From Onchidella celtica (lineage: Eukaryota > Mollusca > Gastropoda > Systellommatophora > Onchidiidae), in NCBI GenBank assembly GCA_963931925.1, contig OZ007576.1:10448261-10512260 (forward strand): DNA of 64,000 nucleotides. Reading direction: 5' to 3'. The notes under the pieces were generated by a model that was given only the letters and a program-made list of their open reading frames with translations, was not told the DNA's origin and ran no database searches. The position numbers were made by a program, and so were the translations under genes. This document shows, one piece after another, positions 25,578 to 35,777 of this stretch. The first letter of the stretch is position 1. Every line of letters starts with the position of its first letter.

Positions 25578-25675
25578 CTGGATAAATCAGAGCAAAAATG
25601 TCATGTTGAGAATAAATATTGTTGTAGCTTGACCTCTTACCGATACCCGGTCTTGTCATCTGTCCCTAGAAATGT

Positions 25676-25915
25676 ACATGCTGTAGGAAACTAAGGAATG
25701 ACACAATATATGCACGCATGCAGTAAGACACTAAGGAAACACATAATACATGCATTAAGAAACTAAGAAAACATAAACACGCGGTAAGAAACTAAGGGAA
25801 CATAATTATTATACATGCAGAGAAAACCTATGAAACACATGACATTATTATACATGCCGAAAGAAAATAAGGAAACACCTAATAATAGTACACACATGCA
25901 GAAATACACTAAGTC
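25676..25915 (+). repeat. Diverged tandem repeat of about 45 bp
   Basis: Units containing ACATGCAGTAAGAAACTAAG and GGAAACACATAAT recur about five times with small indels. They lie in the intron between the two EGF-module exons. Confidence 0.65.
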
Positions 25916-26007
25916 GAAAGCGTCCTTCTTCACTCAAGCATGTGACTATAGATGGTTAAAACTGAAAAACTGAATGACCATACAGATAGCATAACACATT
26001 ATGTTCA

Positions 26008-26372
26008 TTGACGAAATATAGAAACCACAGAAAAACAGTGGGGTCGCAGCAGGGCTATAAGCAAAGTCAAAATTGGGGAAAAAGAAAAAGTTGTATGTTG
26101 CGAGCTTCCATGCATTTGGCGGACGGACGAGCTTTGGTGCTGCTAACGAAGCAAGAACTCGCAGTTAAGTCACCTGTTTCGCTTCGTTTCTATACATTTC
26201 CTGTTGAAATCTTTTATTGTTCGATTTTGGTTTCACTTGAAAAAGGCGAAAGCCGAAATTTTTGTGTATTTTCTGTCTTCTCTTTTGTTTGCTTTGTATC
26301 GTTTGGGTTTTATTTCTCACGAAGGGCTTCGCAACAGACAACTTTTTCTTTTTGCCCAATTTTGACTACACA
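26008..26372 (+). mobile_element. Fold-back repeat family, copy 2
   Basis: The right half (26213-26366) aligns with copies at 8.88 and 60.75 kb. The left end (26020-26105) is an inverted counterpart of the outer arm: CACAGAAAAACAGTGGGGTC and, later, AAGAAAAAGTTGTATGTTGC. The element thus has inverted arms around a non-palindromic centre. No transposase is visible. The 163-aa frame crossing it is a by-product, as it runs through both arms. Confidence 0.6.
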
Positions 26373-26970
26373 TTATGTTCATGTCTGTGTTATATATTTA
26401 TGCTTTGTTGTCTTTGCTTCTTTAACCTGTTGGTGCACTGATTCAAGACATTTTGAGTCAGAACTTTACAAACTATTTTCAAACACCGAAGGGAAATAAA
26501 TTGGACCAAGTACGTGATATGCTATGGTGATCTATACTGTAATACAATCCGTTGCTAAGTAAAACGATAAATTGCAAACAGAGGTGGGCAATTAATTATT
26601 GCCACACTGAAGAAAAAAAAAAAGAAGAAGAGAGTAAAAATGGTGTCGAAATACCGATATTCATCCCGACTAGAATCCAACAATTTAATTTCCTTAAAAA
26701 AGAGTGAATAAAACCAAAAACTAGATCTACTGGGCGAGGTCTCCCTTTCCAGCAGCTCACTCAAGATAGTTTTGACGCCATCTGGCCAGTGCGGGAGGTC
26801 TGATTTAACTCAATGGTCCACATCTCACAATAAATCAGAGACAAACAAACTTGACTCAGTGAGCCACCACTTTACACGACTCTGAGACAGGCCCGTCAGT
26901 TTTAAAAAAAAAAAAAAAATCATTTGTAGCGCAAGTATAAAACCAAAATAATCAATACAGTCACTACTAC

Positions 26971-27114
26971 CTGTCTCTAGACACAGTGGAGGTTTGTAAG
27001 CTGGAGCACATCCTCCCTCACACGTCCCAGTGACATTGTCACAAAGTCCCGGAGTAGAACAGTGTGGACTACAGGTTTCATTACAGTGCTGTCCGTAACT
27101 ACCTGGTAGGCAGC
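26971..27114 (-). CDS. EGF-like module exon, MEGF/scavenger-receptor-F type
   Basis: This minus-strand exon of 144 bp runs from a GTAGCCAG acceptor to an ACAG|GTAGTA donor, phase 1 at both ends, and is open throughout. The peptide shows GCLPGSYGQHC, NETC, SPHC, GLCDNVTGTC, GGC and YKPPLC. This is the same eight-cysteine layout as the exon at 25440-25577, with LPGSYG typical of the repeat start. It also has NET and NVT sites for N-glycosylation. It should be the upstream neighbour of that exon. Further upstream exons of this gene are not recognisable to the right, so its 5' part is in long introns or beyond the window. Confidence 0.85.
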
Positions 27115-27820
27115 CTGGCTACCGTCAAGGCATAGAAAAATTAGACATTTACAAAGTGCATGACGCCATGGTCATAACACATTTGCCTAAGTCATTTTTA
27201 CTACATTTTCAAAAAGCGTGAAAAAATGGCATTGCTTTGCAAATCTTGTGACTTGCGCAAAAGTGGTTTGGGGTCAAAGTTCAGACTCTGAAGCTCGATC
27301 ATGCTTTTCAGGAAACAAAAACTAAGCTTATTTTATCTGGGACATTATCTTAAAAATATTTAAGAAATGACATTTGGCAATGCATTGTATTTGACTGTGA
27401 CGATGACTGCATGTCTTGAGTCCGAGTGTTCCATGATGTAATGGTTTGTTCGTGTGCGCATTTCCCTTGAGCACGAGTTACGGAATCAGTGAGTTTACGA
27501 GAAAGATAAATACGTACAACAGCATTACAATAACAGCAACGAAAACTGGACAATGACGTTGTGGTAGTTCCATTTCAGAGAAATCGTGTGGATGCGACAG
27601 AGGCCATTATTGCGCTAGGAAGAAGCAAGACGGTCTAGACAGAAAACAGCAGAATGATAGGACAGAAGAAGACCCTACCAGAAGCGCCCAAAACAACCAC
27701 CCCCTGTCAGTTCAGCCAAAATGCTTTAGGTGTCTTTGGTCAGAGTAAACGAGGATGTTGAATCTCGTAAGGTTACATTACCTCAGTGGGTCAGAGTCTG
27801 AGAGAAACACTGATTACCGT
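27115..27820. other. Stretch without supported genes
   Basis: No exon or mobile element is recognised; it is probably intron of the minus-strand receptor. Confidence 0.4.
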
Positions 27821-27821
27821 G

Positions 27822-27965
27822 TGTCATAAACATGGACGTCCTGCAGAAAAAGATCCAGACCAGTGACAGTGCTATGACGAGTCTTGCTCTGACCGTAGAT
27901 CTAGATCTAGACGGAGTAGTGGACAATGGATACAGCATTGTGTATTCACGGTACGGTCCGGAATG
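27822..27965 (+). repeat. Interspersed repeat shared with 12.93-13.05 kb
   Basis: It aligns with 12925-13050, with an added GATCTAGATCTAGA stretch. It lies directly left of the large hairpin at 28.08-28.52 kb. The open frames of 67-76 codons that begin here are not similar to anything I recognise. Confidence 0.5.
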
Positions 27966-28083
27966 CCTTGCGCTTGTTTCGCTATCGGCCACTCTCAGCT
28001 GGCGTACAACTTCATTCTCAAATCGTCAACCATAATATTGATTCAAATAAGCTGGGGTTTGTTTTTCGTACAAAATCTCCAGA

Positions 28084-28521
28084 TCAATTAATTAACGCTG
28101 TGGCTATTCTTACGGCAGCCTCCCAACTGTTAGTCCATTGTCAGATTGATATGTAACGACGTGAGGGTCTAGTCAGTTTGTATCATCGAGGCCGTAGGCC
28201 GATGTTCGTCTGGGCAGTAGTCAGATTGACATATCAGGGTGAGCCGCCGGGGTAGCTATGTATTGTTTTCACTCGTTAACTCTAAGAAGGACTTCCGAAT
28301 GCATTCTATAGTCCGAGTGAAAACAATACATAGCTACCCCGGCGGCTCACCCTGATATGTCAGTCTGACTACTGCCCAGAAGAACATCGGCCTACGGCCT
28401 CGATGATACAAACTGACTAGATCTAGACCCTCACGTCGTTACATATCAATCTGACAATGGACTAATATAGCCTAGGTAAGTTGGTAGGCTGCCGTAAGAA
28501 TAGCCACAGCGATTAATTAAT
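28084..28521. repeat. Large hairpin: about 190-bp inverted arms, 38-bp loop
   Basis: The left arm is 28084-28275 and the right arm about 28314-28521. The inner 110 bases pair with only two or three mismatches (for example TGAGCCGCCGGGGTAGCTAT against its exact inverse). Further out the right arm has a duplicated GATCTA and a 12-14 base insertion near TAGCCTAGG, then pairing resumes to ATTAATTAA at both ends. No transposase or target duplication was seen. It may be a fold-back MITE or a local inverted duplication. A transcript would form a long duplex; that is inference. Confidence 0.85.
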
Positions 28522-29332
28522 GGTGACATTCACGATTTTGGTAAGGCAGAGAAGGCGTACAATCCTAACTCTCAATATGATCACTATTTATTTTAGAATC
28601 ACGATCTTAGCTGTTTTCATTATGAGGTAGATCTAATTTTTTTTTCGAAGGGCAAATACCCAGAGAGATCACAAGATACCCACCATTCATCAATAACATC
28701 AGATCTTCACTGCCATTTTCTCAAATGATGACGTCAGTACCAAATTGATTCGTCACGACTGCGCCAGAAACTCCTTTCAGCGCATTATGTGCACGCACAT
28801 TTTCACATCATGACGTGGTGCGGTCACATTCTTACAGTGCTGGCGGCAATGGTAGGCATGTGTTGTACATTTAAGGTTTAGCTAAGTTCCCCCCCCTCCC
28901 CCCCCCCACCCCTTTTCTGTTTCTACGGGAAGTCCCATGCTTTTTTAGGACATCTATGAGGAAATTACTTTAATGTCAGATGATCATTACTTGTACTTTT
29001 ATGGAGAAGAAAAAGTTATCTGCTGAGGATAATTAATTCTAAAATATTATTATGTTTAGGTTACGACATGAGGAGCCAAACACATGTGCAAAACTTTGTT
29101 TCCTATCACTTGGTGCGGGGCGATGAAGTTTTAGGGAAAACCTGATTCTGTTTATTTTGGACATGACTATAAATAAGGAAGTGCATATCCGTACAACGTG
29201 TTGTATGGATATGGACAATGCATATCCGTAGAACATGTTTACCAAAAAGCGCGACTGGTGAAGGTTTGCTTCGCGCCCTATGAATGTCATCTTTTCAAAT
29301 AACGCTCAAAGTATTTGGGACTATCCATAAAA
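28522..29332. other. Stretch without supported genes
   Basis: It contains a poly-C tract near 28887-28915 and AT-rich sequence. ATGGATATG-type inverted words occur near 29160-29230. No gene is supported. Confidence 0.4.
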
Positions 29333-29334
29333 AG

Positions 29335-30397
29335 GGACACGGTGGTCTAGAGGCAAGGTGCTCGCCTCTCATGCCAAAGGGACCGGGTTCGATACCCGGA
29401 CGGTGCAGGCATGTTGGATTTTTTTTTTTTTTAGGGGGAAAAAGCCCTGTCCCTGATCCTATGGTAGGTAGGATCGAGCACCTAGTCTACTCGGATAGGG
29501 ACGAAAAACGTTGAGCACGTTAAAAATGCCTTGGCAGTTAAAAGTCGAGAAGAGCAGGCCAAACCAGACTGCTGCGCGAGCAAAATTCTACACAAAAAAC
29601 AAACCACAACTAATCCCTACCACAAAAAACAAACCACAACGAATCCCTACCACAAAAAACAAACCACAACGAATCCCTACCACAAAAAACAAACCACAAC
29701 TAATCCCTACCACAAAAAACAAACCACAACGAATCCCTACCACAAAAAACAAACCACAACGAATCCCTACCACAAAAAACAAACCACAACGAATCCCTAC
29801 CACAAAAAACAAACCACAACTAATCCCTACCACAAAAAACAAACCACAACTAATCCCTACCACAAAAAACAAACCACAACGAATCCCTACCACAAAAAAC
29901 AAACCACAACTAATCCCTACCACAAAAAACAAACCACAACGAATCCCTACCACAAAAAACAAACCACAACGAATCCCTACCACAAAAAACAAACCACAAC
30001 TAATCCCTACCACAAAAAACAAACCACAACGAATCCCTACCACAAAAAACAAACCACAACGAATCCCTACCACAAAAAACAAACCACAACTAATCCCTAC
30101 CACAAAAAACAAACCACAACGAATCCCTACCACAAAAAACAAACCACAACTAATCCCTACCACAAAAAACAAACCACAACTAATCCCTACCACAAAAAAC
30201 AAACCACAACGAATCCCTACCACAAAAAACAAACCACAACTAATCCCTACCACAAAAAACAAACCACAACGAATCCCTACCACAAAAAACAAACCACAAC
30301 TAATCCCTACCACAAAAAACAAACCACAACGAATCCCTACCACAAAATAACACAGAAACAAGAAAAAGAAAAAGAAAAACATAAAAGTGAGATGTAA
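29335..30397 (+). mobile_element. tRNA-derived SINE expanded by an internal minisatellite
   Basis: The head has pol III internal promoter boxes: A box-like TGGTCTAGAGGCAAGG and B box GGTTCGATACC. These lie in a tRNA-like fold (GGACACGG start, CTCGCCTC near the anticodon arm). It is followed by GTAGGATCGAGCACCTAGTC and a conserved middle (GCACGTTAAAAATGCCTTGG, GAGCAGGCC). The same head and middle are in the SINE at 34069-34548. Here the part between CAAAATT and GTGAGATGTAAAT is filled by the 30-bp array at 29591-30340. The 3' end appears truncated, and no target duplication was found. Confidence 0.8.
29591..30340 (+). repeat. 25 tandem copies of a 30-bp unit with one two-state site
   Basis: Exactly 25 units of 30 bp are seen, each starting CACAAAAAACAAACCACAAC and ending AATCCCTAC. 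All units are identical except for the 21st base, which is T or G. In order: T G G T G G G T T G T G G T G G T G T T G T G T G. Because the unit is a multiple of three with no stops in several frames, open frames of 264-288 codons run through it on both strands. They have no gene context and are artefacts. Confidence 0.98.
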
Positions 30398-30689
30398 ATA
30401 CTAGACATTCACCATTTTAAGCACACAGATGAATACACAACTAGCGTAACAACCTTTTCTCATAAAGTGTGTTTTCAGGGTTTTTTCGGGGGGGGGGGGG
30501 GGGGATTTTTACTCAATGAAGGCACGCGTGTTTTATAATTTTGCTCTTTCTATTCCTATTGAAGGCGTTCGCATGTACGCATAATTTGAGACATAATACT
30601 TTTTGAGAAAACATGCTGGACAATACTAAGCACAGAAGAAGCACGCTTCACGGGAATAGGCAGTAATGGAATTGTATCATTGTTCATTT

Positions 30690-30785
30690 TCACAGTACCA
30701 ATCCTAGCATTTTCAAAGCATAATGGTTGCGTCGTCTACTTGAAGAATCGATAGAACTTCGATTTTAAAGAGTGAACATAGCAAT
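30690..30785 (+). promoter_or_regulatory. Conserved upstream block of the lectin copies (copy A)
   Basis: A block of about 95 bases with GTTGCGTCGTCTACTTGAAG and AATCGATAGAAC recurs at 43880-43975, 61150-61245 and 63540-63645. A short distance downstream, CTTTATACAAT (CTGTATACAAC in copy D) could serve as a TATA-like element. It marks the 5' end of each unit. A regulatory role is inferred only from conservation and position. Confidence 0.4.
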
Positions 30786-31054
30786 AAATGAAAATCAATT
30801 TTTTTTTGTATTGAGTTCTTTATACAATAGGTAGAATGCGCATATCCACCATCTTGTCTCTTTGGGCCCATTTAAGGCGTCGCGAACCAATCGGCGGTGA
30901 GTTTTAAAAAAGTTCACTACTGTAAACAATGATACGTGTGTATAGGTAGAATGCGCATATCCACCATCTTGTCTGTCCGGACCCACTTAAGGCCTCTCGA
31001 ACCAATGGGCGGCGAGTTCACTACTGTAAACAATGACACGTGTGTATAATACGC

Positions 31055-31187
31055 ACATGGGAGACGTTCGGTCAATTCTTTCACTTCCTTTCCCTTGTTT
31101 ACACGGATGGAAGGAAATCGGAGGCAGTTTGGATACATCCTTTCCACCCCTGTCACAACAGTCAACTGCAATGCAACCAGCAGGCAT
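31055..31187 (-). pseudogene. THAP zinc-finger start, copy 1 (in DNA transposon)
   Basis: The minus-strand frame from 31187 begins MPAGCIAVDCCDRGGKDVSK, matching the MPxxC...C start of THAP C2CH zinc fingers used for DNA binding by some transposases. Relative to copy 2 this copy changes frame after KDVSKLP: the RFPSIRVNKGKEVKELTER continuation is in another frame. No transposase core follows. Confidence 0.55.
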
Positions 31188-31299
31188 TTTAACTCCTTAG
31201 ACACATCTCGAAGTTACACTCATCAGCTGATCCACCGGCCATGTTGTTTGGCGGAAGTACAAAACAAAAACTCTGTGACGTCATGCGCATTCTACCTAT

Positions 31300-31440
31300 A
31301 CGCACATGGGAGGCGTTCGGTCAATTCGTTCACTTCCTTTCTCTTGTTTACACGGATGGTAGGGAATCTGACCAGCTTGGATACATCCTTTCCACCCCTG
31401 TCCCAACAGTCAACTGCAATGCAACCAGCAGGCATTTTAA
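31300..31440 (-). pseudogene. THAP zinc-finger start, copy 2 (in DNA transposon)
   Basis: The minus-strand frame from 31440 reads MPAGCIAVDCWDRGGKDVSK, then LVRFPTIRVNKRKEVNELTE, open through this segment. The CxxxxC pair, a basic patch and the RFP motif are as in THAP domains; the distal Cys-x2-His pair is not visible. It is a remnant of a DNA transposon's N-terminal exon. Confidence 0.55.
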
Positions 31441-32640
31441 CCGCTTAGACACATCTCGAAGTTACACTCATCAGCTGATCCACCGGCCATCTTGTTTGGC
31501 GGAAGTACAAAACAAAAACTCTGTGACGTCATGCGCATTCTACCTATACTCCGCGTGGCCGGGGTTCTAGAAGATGTAAATAAAGAATGCACTCTTAGTC
31601 TGAAGTTATTCATTATCTCAGTCCACCTGGGGAGTTTCCTGCCACAACGGAGGCGTGATGGTTTATGTATAGCATCACCGAACTGATTCCGGAGGCTGTA
31701 TATAGATACATGTAATAATTCTAAAATAATTTATGCCAGGTTAGGATTTGGCATAACAGAATTTTTTTTAAAAAGGTTTTTGAATAATGATGAGAGCACT
31801 TCAACAATCATCATTATTATAATTATGTGTCTGACCAAGTGGAAATCTATGATGTCAGTGCTTCTGAACACAGTGAACATTTGAGACCGAGTCTCGGACA
31901 GTTGAAGCATCGTGCATTGAGCATTACTTCGATTTTCTAACTCTGTTCTGTGAAGATTCTTTAAGTCTCTATAGCTTAGACAGTGATTTTATACATGCAT
32001 TGTGGTAAAAAAAAAAAAATCCTCTACTTTGCTAAAAACATATACACATTAAACAGAATCGTTGTTGTTTTTTTTTTTCTTTCTTTCTAAACCTCTTCGT
32101 CAACATGCCAACAGACCGCAACCAATTTTTGTGTGCGCTGATATTGTAACCGAAATAAATGCATTATTTATATTTCTTCTATTTAATTTATTTCGTGCAG
32201 ATACATTTTTCCCTCCATAAAGACTACTGAAAAACGTAAGAATTAACACACACACTTCCGTGTCTACATACGTAATTGCTGCAAACCTGCAACAAAACTA
32301 GTACATTTGTATGAAGAAAAAAAGATATTTTCTTCACGAAATTTAATGAAAAAAATATGTTTCAGTCACAAGGCGTGACAAATACGTGTGCAAAACCTGA
32401 CTGCAATTCGTTAAGGTCGTTCGAAGAGATTTGGATTCCGGTTATTGTAAGAAATCTAGCTTAGCCTCCCCAAACTGGACGAATTGCTGCATCTAATTTA
32501 CGATCCAGTGCTGAATTCTGAAGAATTTGAATGTTTATTCACAGTACTATGTAATTTATTTTTTTAACTGCTCGTCCAAAATCCCAGATTCATGATGAAA
32601 AACGGACATATTAATATTCTCAACTGACAGAAAAACAGTC

Positions 32641-32911
32641 ATGCATGTTTTCAAGTTAAGGATACAACAACTTTCAGCAACCCCCCTGTTCATTTTAGCA
32701 TTCGTCATTACAGTACTTAAGAATACAACTGCTGCTATTGACAAGTGTGAGGTTATTACCTTTAAATTAGCACAGCCAAATTATGGGATAGAACCAATCG
32801 GCACGTCCGAAACAGTGACATCGTTGGGCCATTGCTTGGATGTGTGTACATCCAAATATAGATCGTGTTATGGCATCATATTTAATTCTGTCACGCGTCT
32901 GTGTGCACCAG
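32641..32911 (+). CDS. Copy A exon 1: signal peptide and PAN/apple-like module
   Basis: This 271-bp exon runs from ATG to a CACCAG|GTAAGT donor in phase 1: 90 codons. Residues 1-32 form a signal peptide (hydrophobic ATPLFILAFVITVL). The rest has a PAN-like cysteine pattern: DKCEV, GHCLDVC, RSCYGIIFN, LCAPG. It is 96-97 per cent identical to copy B exon 1 by eye. It is still open and well spliced although the downstream lectin domain has decayed. Confidence 0.75.
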
Positions 32912-33002
32912 GTAAGTGATGGTCGTTCACATAAATATAATAGCCACCTTCATTTTCATTATAGCAAGCTTTTGGCAGTTTCTTAAGTTAGGGAGAGCGA
33001 GC

Positions 33003-33403
33003 CACAGACTAATAAATCAACCAGACTGGAAACACAAGCTTCGGGCTGTGTTGTTTTTTACGGAAGTAATGAGATGCGGCAGTATAACCAACGTGGCCGC
33101 CGCTCGGGAAATTCCAATTCTAGTTCTACCTGCAGTAGAAATTTCTTTTTATTTGTCAAGATTGGTTGTACATGTATTAATAATGCATTAACTTGCCTAT
33201 TCTTTCATTTTATTGTCTACAGCGGCCTCTTTTTAATTGTTATAAATGATGACCGTATGGACTTTAAGCGACCGCTGCATTGTAGCTATGCTGAAGCGTC
33301 GGTCGCAACCGTAAACCTAATGTGGCGGATGGTTCATGACCTTTCGCTGTTTTGTGACGTCACACAATGGGCTCATCCAGTCTGGGTATTTTATTAGTCT
33401 GTG
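33003..33403. mobile_element. 401-bp MITE with 8-bp target duplication
   Basis: The ends CACAGACTAATAAATCAACC and, inverted, CACAGACTAATAAAATACCC form inverted repeats of about 27 bp, extending to AGACTGG. The flanks GAGCGAGC (32995-33002 and 33404-33411) are a perfect 8-bp duplication. In copy B the site at about 45000-45010 holds a single GAGCGAGC with no element. An 8-bp target suggests hAT, P or Merlin; no transposase is present. A second, inverted member lies at 61337-61708. Confidence 0.9.
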
Positions 33404-34068
33404 GAGCGAGCCGACGAAAAGGGTGTCACTACAACCTAAATAACTCAGTAATTCTTGGCACATAAATTTGGGCAGAGTGAACAAAATAAAACATTATAAC
33501 CATGCTCTGTTACAGTCAGCCACTTCACGTCAATTCTTGCATCTATTTTAGTGCCAAGAAATGATTTGTGTAGCTACCACTTTCATAATATATTATAACA
33601 ACTCTATACCATGGGGACACAGTGGTGACAGATTTAAGCATGAGCTGAATAAACCACAGGTAGCCTGTCGACCCATAATCCACAGGCGCCTAACAGAATT
33701 TCTGATTTTTTTATTTTTTTTGGCCTTTAAAATCTTATTTTTTGCTTAAAGTACAACGCTATTACAATAATTAAAGATCATTTTGTTTTCAATGTTTTAA
33801 AGGGACCCGATCCTGTTTTGGTATGCACTTCTACATACAATTCTGGAGCAGTTTTTTTAACAAGGGGCTTCCAAACTTTGAATAGCTTAGGGAATCACTA
33901 AGTCTAAATCCTTTATTATGCGGACTCGATACTGCTGTGGACTATTCCTTACTGCATACATGCATGCAGGTTAAGAAATATGGCCGTGTGAGCAAGTTTT
34001 GGCTCAAATTCATTATAAAATGGCACATTTTACCTAAATCAGATCTCCCTGTCACTGTAATGAACACA

Positions 34069-34548
34069 TTACAAGGGGACAAGGTGGTCTAGAGGCAAGG
34101 TGCTCGCCTCTCATGCCAAGGGTCCCGGGTTCTAAACCCGGGCAGTGCAGGCATGTTGGAAAGTGGATTTTTCTCGTATTTTCAAGTCCCTGGTCCTATT
34201 GGGGGGTAGGATCGAGTAGTTCTTGGAAATTGGATTTTTCTCATATTTTCAAGTTCCTGGTCCTATTGGGGGGTAGGATCGAGTACCTAGTCTTCTCGGA
34301 TAAGGACGAAAAAAATTCGGAGGGCCCGTGTGCACGTTGCGCACGTTAAAGATACCTTGGCAGTTGGAAATCGTAAAGAGCAGGCCGAAAGGCCGCTGCC
34401 CGGGCAAAATTGAAATTAATAGATTAAAATTTATCCATATCATCTCCCCCCCCCCCCCCCCCCCCCCGCCAGAACAAGAAATAATAAAACAAGTAAAGTG
34501 AGGTGTAAATGCCAAGGGCAGCGAACCTCCTAAAATAAAGACCTCAAA
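34069..34548 (+). mobile_element. Complete tRNA-derived SINE (about 480 bp) with target duplication
   Basis: The tRNA-like head has A box-like TGGTCTAGAGGCAAGG and B box GGTTCTAAACC. The body includes GTAGGATCGAG, GCACGTTAAAGATACCTTGG and GAGCAGGCCGAAAGGCCGC, a poly-C tract and a 3' end AACCTCCTAAAATAAAGACC. A segment of about 66 bp is tandemly duplicated inside (34158-34290). It is flanked by TCACTGTAATGAACACA (34052-34068) and TCACCGTAATGAACACA (34549-34565). Copy B has a single such site (about 45637-45653) and no SINE. Insertion in copy A therefore most likely followed the A/B duplication. Confidence 0.92.
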
Positions 34549-34856
34549 TCACCGTAATGAACACAGATATGGCACTTCTTCAATCCAGCCTGTATATAAC
34601 TTCCCATAAGTTATTGGACAATATTTTGTAAACCATGCTTTTGGTGACCAAGATTTCTCCCACATAAAAGTGATTTGACCATAATTAAAAGAACAATCGG
34701 CTATTAAAAATGTTGACCAGTATAATGGTTTCAACACCTCTACAAGGAAGGCATAGTGGTCCGGACAATGTCCATGTCTACCGTCGTCGGTGAACATTGA
34801 AAATGATCTACTGGCATAAATATTACTTACATTTTGATCATTTTCTACTCTAACAG

Positions 34857-35036
34857 GTTCATTCTTGACTACAAGTGGACGGAAACCCAAGCACCCTGAG
34901 GAAAGTTTGCTGTCCATGGGACATGACTGTGACGAATCACGTGGTTTCTCTGTGGGCACTCTCGGCGATGTGGCCAGCTATTTCTACATCTCTAACGAAA
35001 TACGCACCAACTCTGACGCTCGCCACAACTGTCAAG
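34857..35036 (+). CDS. Copy A exon 2: start of C-type lectin domain
   Basis: This 180-bp phase 1-1 exon follows TTCTACTCTAACAG and ends at CAAG|GTTCTT, a weak donor beyond GT. The peptide includes SGRKPKHPEE, HDCDESRG, ASYFYISNEIRTNSDAR and NCQ. The position occupied by the first lectin-fold cysteine in copy B (ASCFY) is tyrosine here. Confidence 0.7.
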
Positions 35037-35109
35037 GTTCTTCATGTTTTTTGTTGTTGTTGTTGTTGTTGTTGTTTTTTGCGCCTCTCAATGGCGACAA
35101 CTCTGTCAA

Positions 35110-35690
35110 CCTTTCTATGCAATGTTGTTACTGTCAACTTTTCTATTCATTGTTCCTACTGTCAACTTTTCTATCTAATGTTGTTACTGTCAACCTTTCT
35201 ATTCAATGTTCCTCCTGTCAACTTTTCTATCTAATGTTGTTACTGTCAACTTTTCTATTCAATGTTGTTACTGGCAACTTTTCCATTCAATGTTCCTACT
35301 GTCAACTTTTCTATCTAATGTTGTTACTGTCAACTTTTCTATTCAGTGTGGTTACTCGCAAATTTTCTATTCATTGTTCCTACTGTCAACTTTTCTGTGC
35401 AGTGTTGTTACTGGACACTTTTCTATTCAATGTTTCTACTGTCAACTTTTCTATCCAATATTCCTACTGTCAATTTTTCTATTCAATGTAAGCTCAGTTA
35501 CTATTGTCAATGTTTCTATTCAGCGTTGCTACCGTCAACTTTTCTATTCAGTGTTGTTACTGCCAACTTTTCTGTTCAATGTTCCTACTGTCAACTTTTC
35601 TCTTCAATATATAAGTAAAGTTCCTAATGTCAACTTTTCTATTCAATATTTCTATTGTTAACATTTCCATTCAGTTTTGCTGTCGCCAGT
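35110..35690 (+). repeat. 27-bp minisatellite in copy A intron 2 (about 21 units)
   Basis: Units of 27 bp contain TACTGTCAACTTTTCTATTC, with TGTTGTTAC or TGTTCCTAC variants, and run from just after exon 2. Copy B has only about three or four units at 46215-46330. The 208- and 151-codon frames here arise because the period is divisible by three; they are not genes. Confidence 0.92.
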
Positions 35691-35777
35691 TTCTCTATTC
35701 AAAGAGTAATATTGTTGTTCTTTTTTATTATTAGTGTCAATATAAGTATTATTATTATTTTTATTTTCCAATTTCAG

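Larger units (their letters stand above)
30824..31556. mobile_element. Nested THAP-related DNA transposon remnants (ISL2EU-like?)
   Basis: The outer ends are inverted copies of ATAGGTAGAATGCGCAT, at 30824 and about 31555. Two more copies lie inside, at about 30941 (same direction as the left end) and about 31290 (same direction as the right end), giving a left-left-right-right layout. The two right halves are direct repeats of about 260 bp. In copy B the equivalent site is uninterrupted (CTTTATACAATACTC near 44010), so this is an insertion with an apparent 2-bp AT target duplication. On the minus strand each half starts a THAP-type zinc-finger frame (next two entries). AT targets plus THAP fit the ISL2EU superfamily, but this is tentative. 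Confidence 0.65.

Noticed and set aside
26008-26499. 163-codon frame
   Set aside because: It runs through both arms of a repeated fold-back element and has no family resemblance.
29335-29410. Possible tRNA gene
   Set aside because: The tRNA-like head has pol III boxes but continues into a SINE body found again at 34 kb, and the acceptor stem is not well paired.
29511-30397. Open frames of 264-288 codons on both strands, looking like repeat proteins
   Set aside because: They are produced by a 30-bp tandem array inside a SINE, open in several frames on both strands, with no start or splice context.
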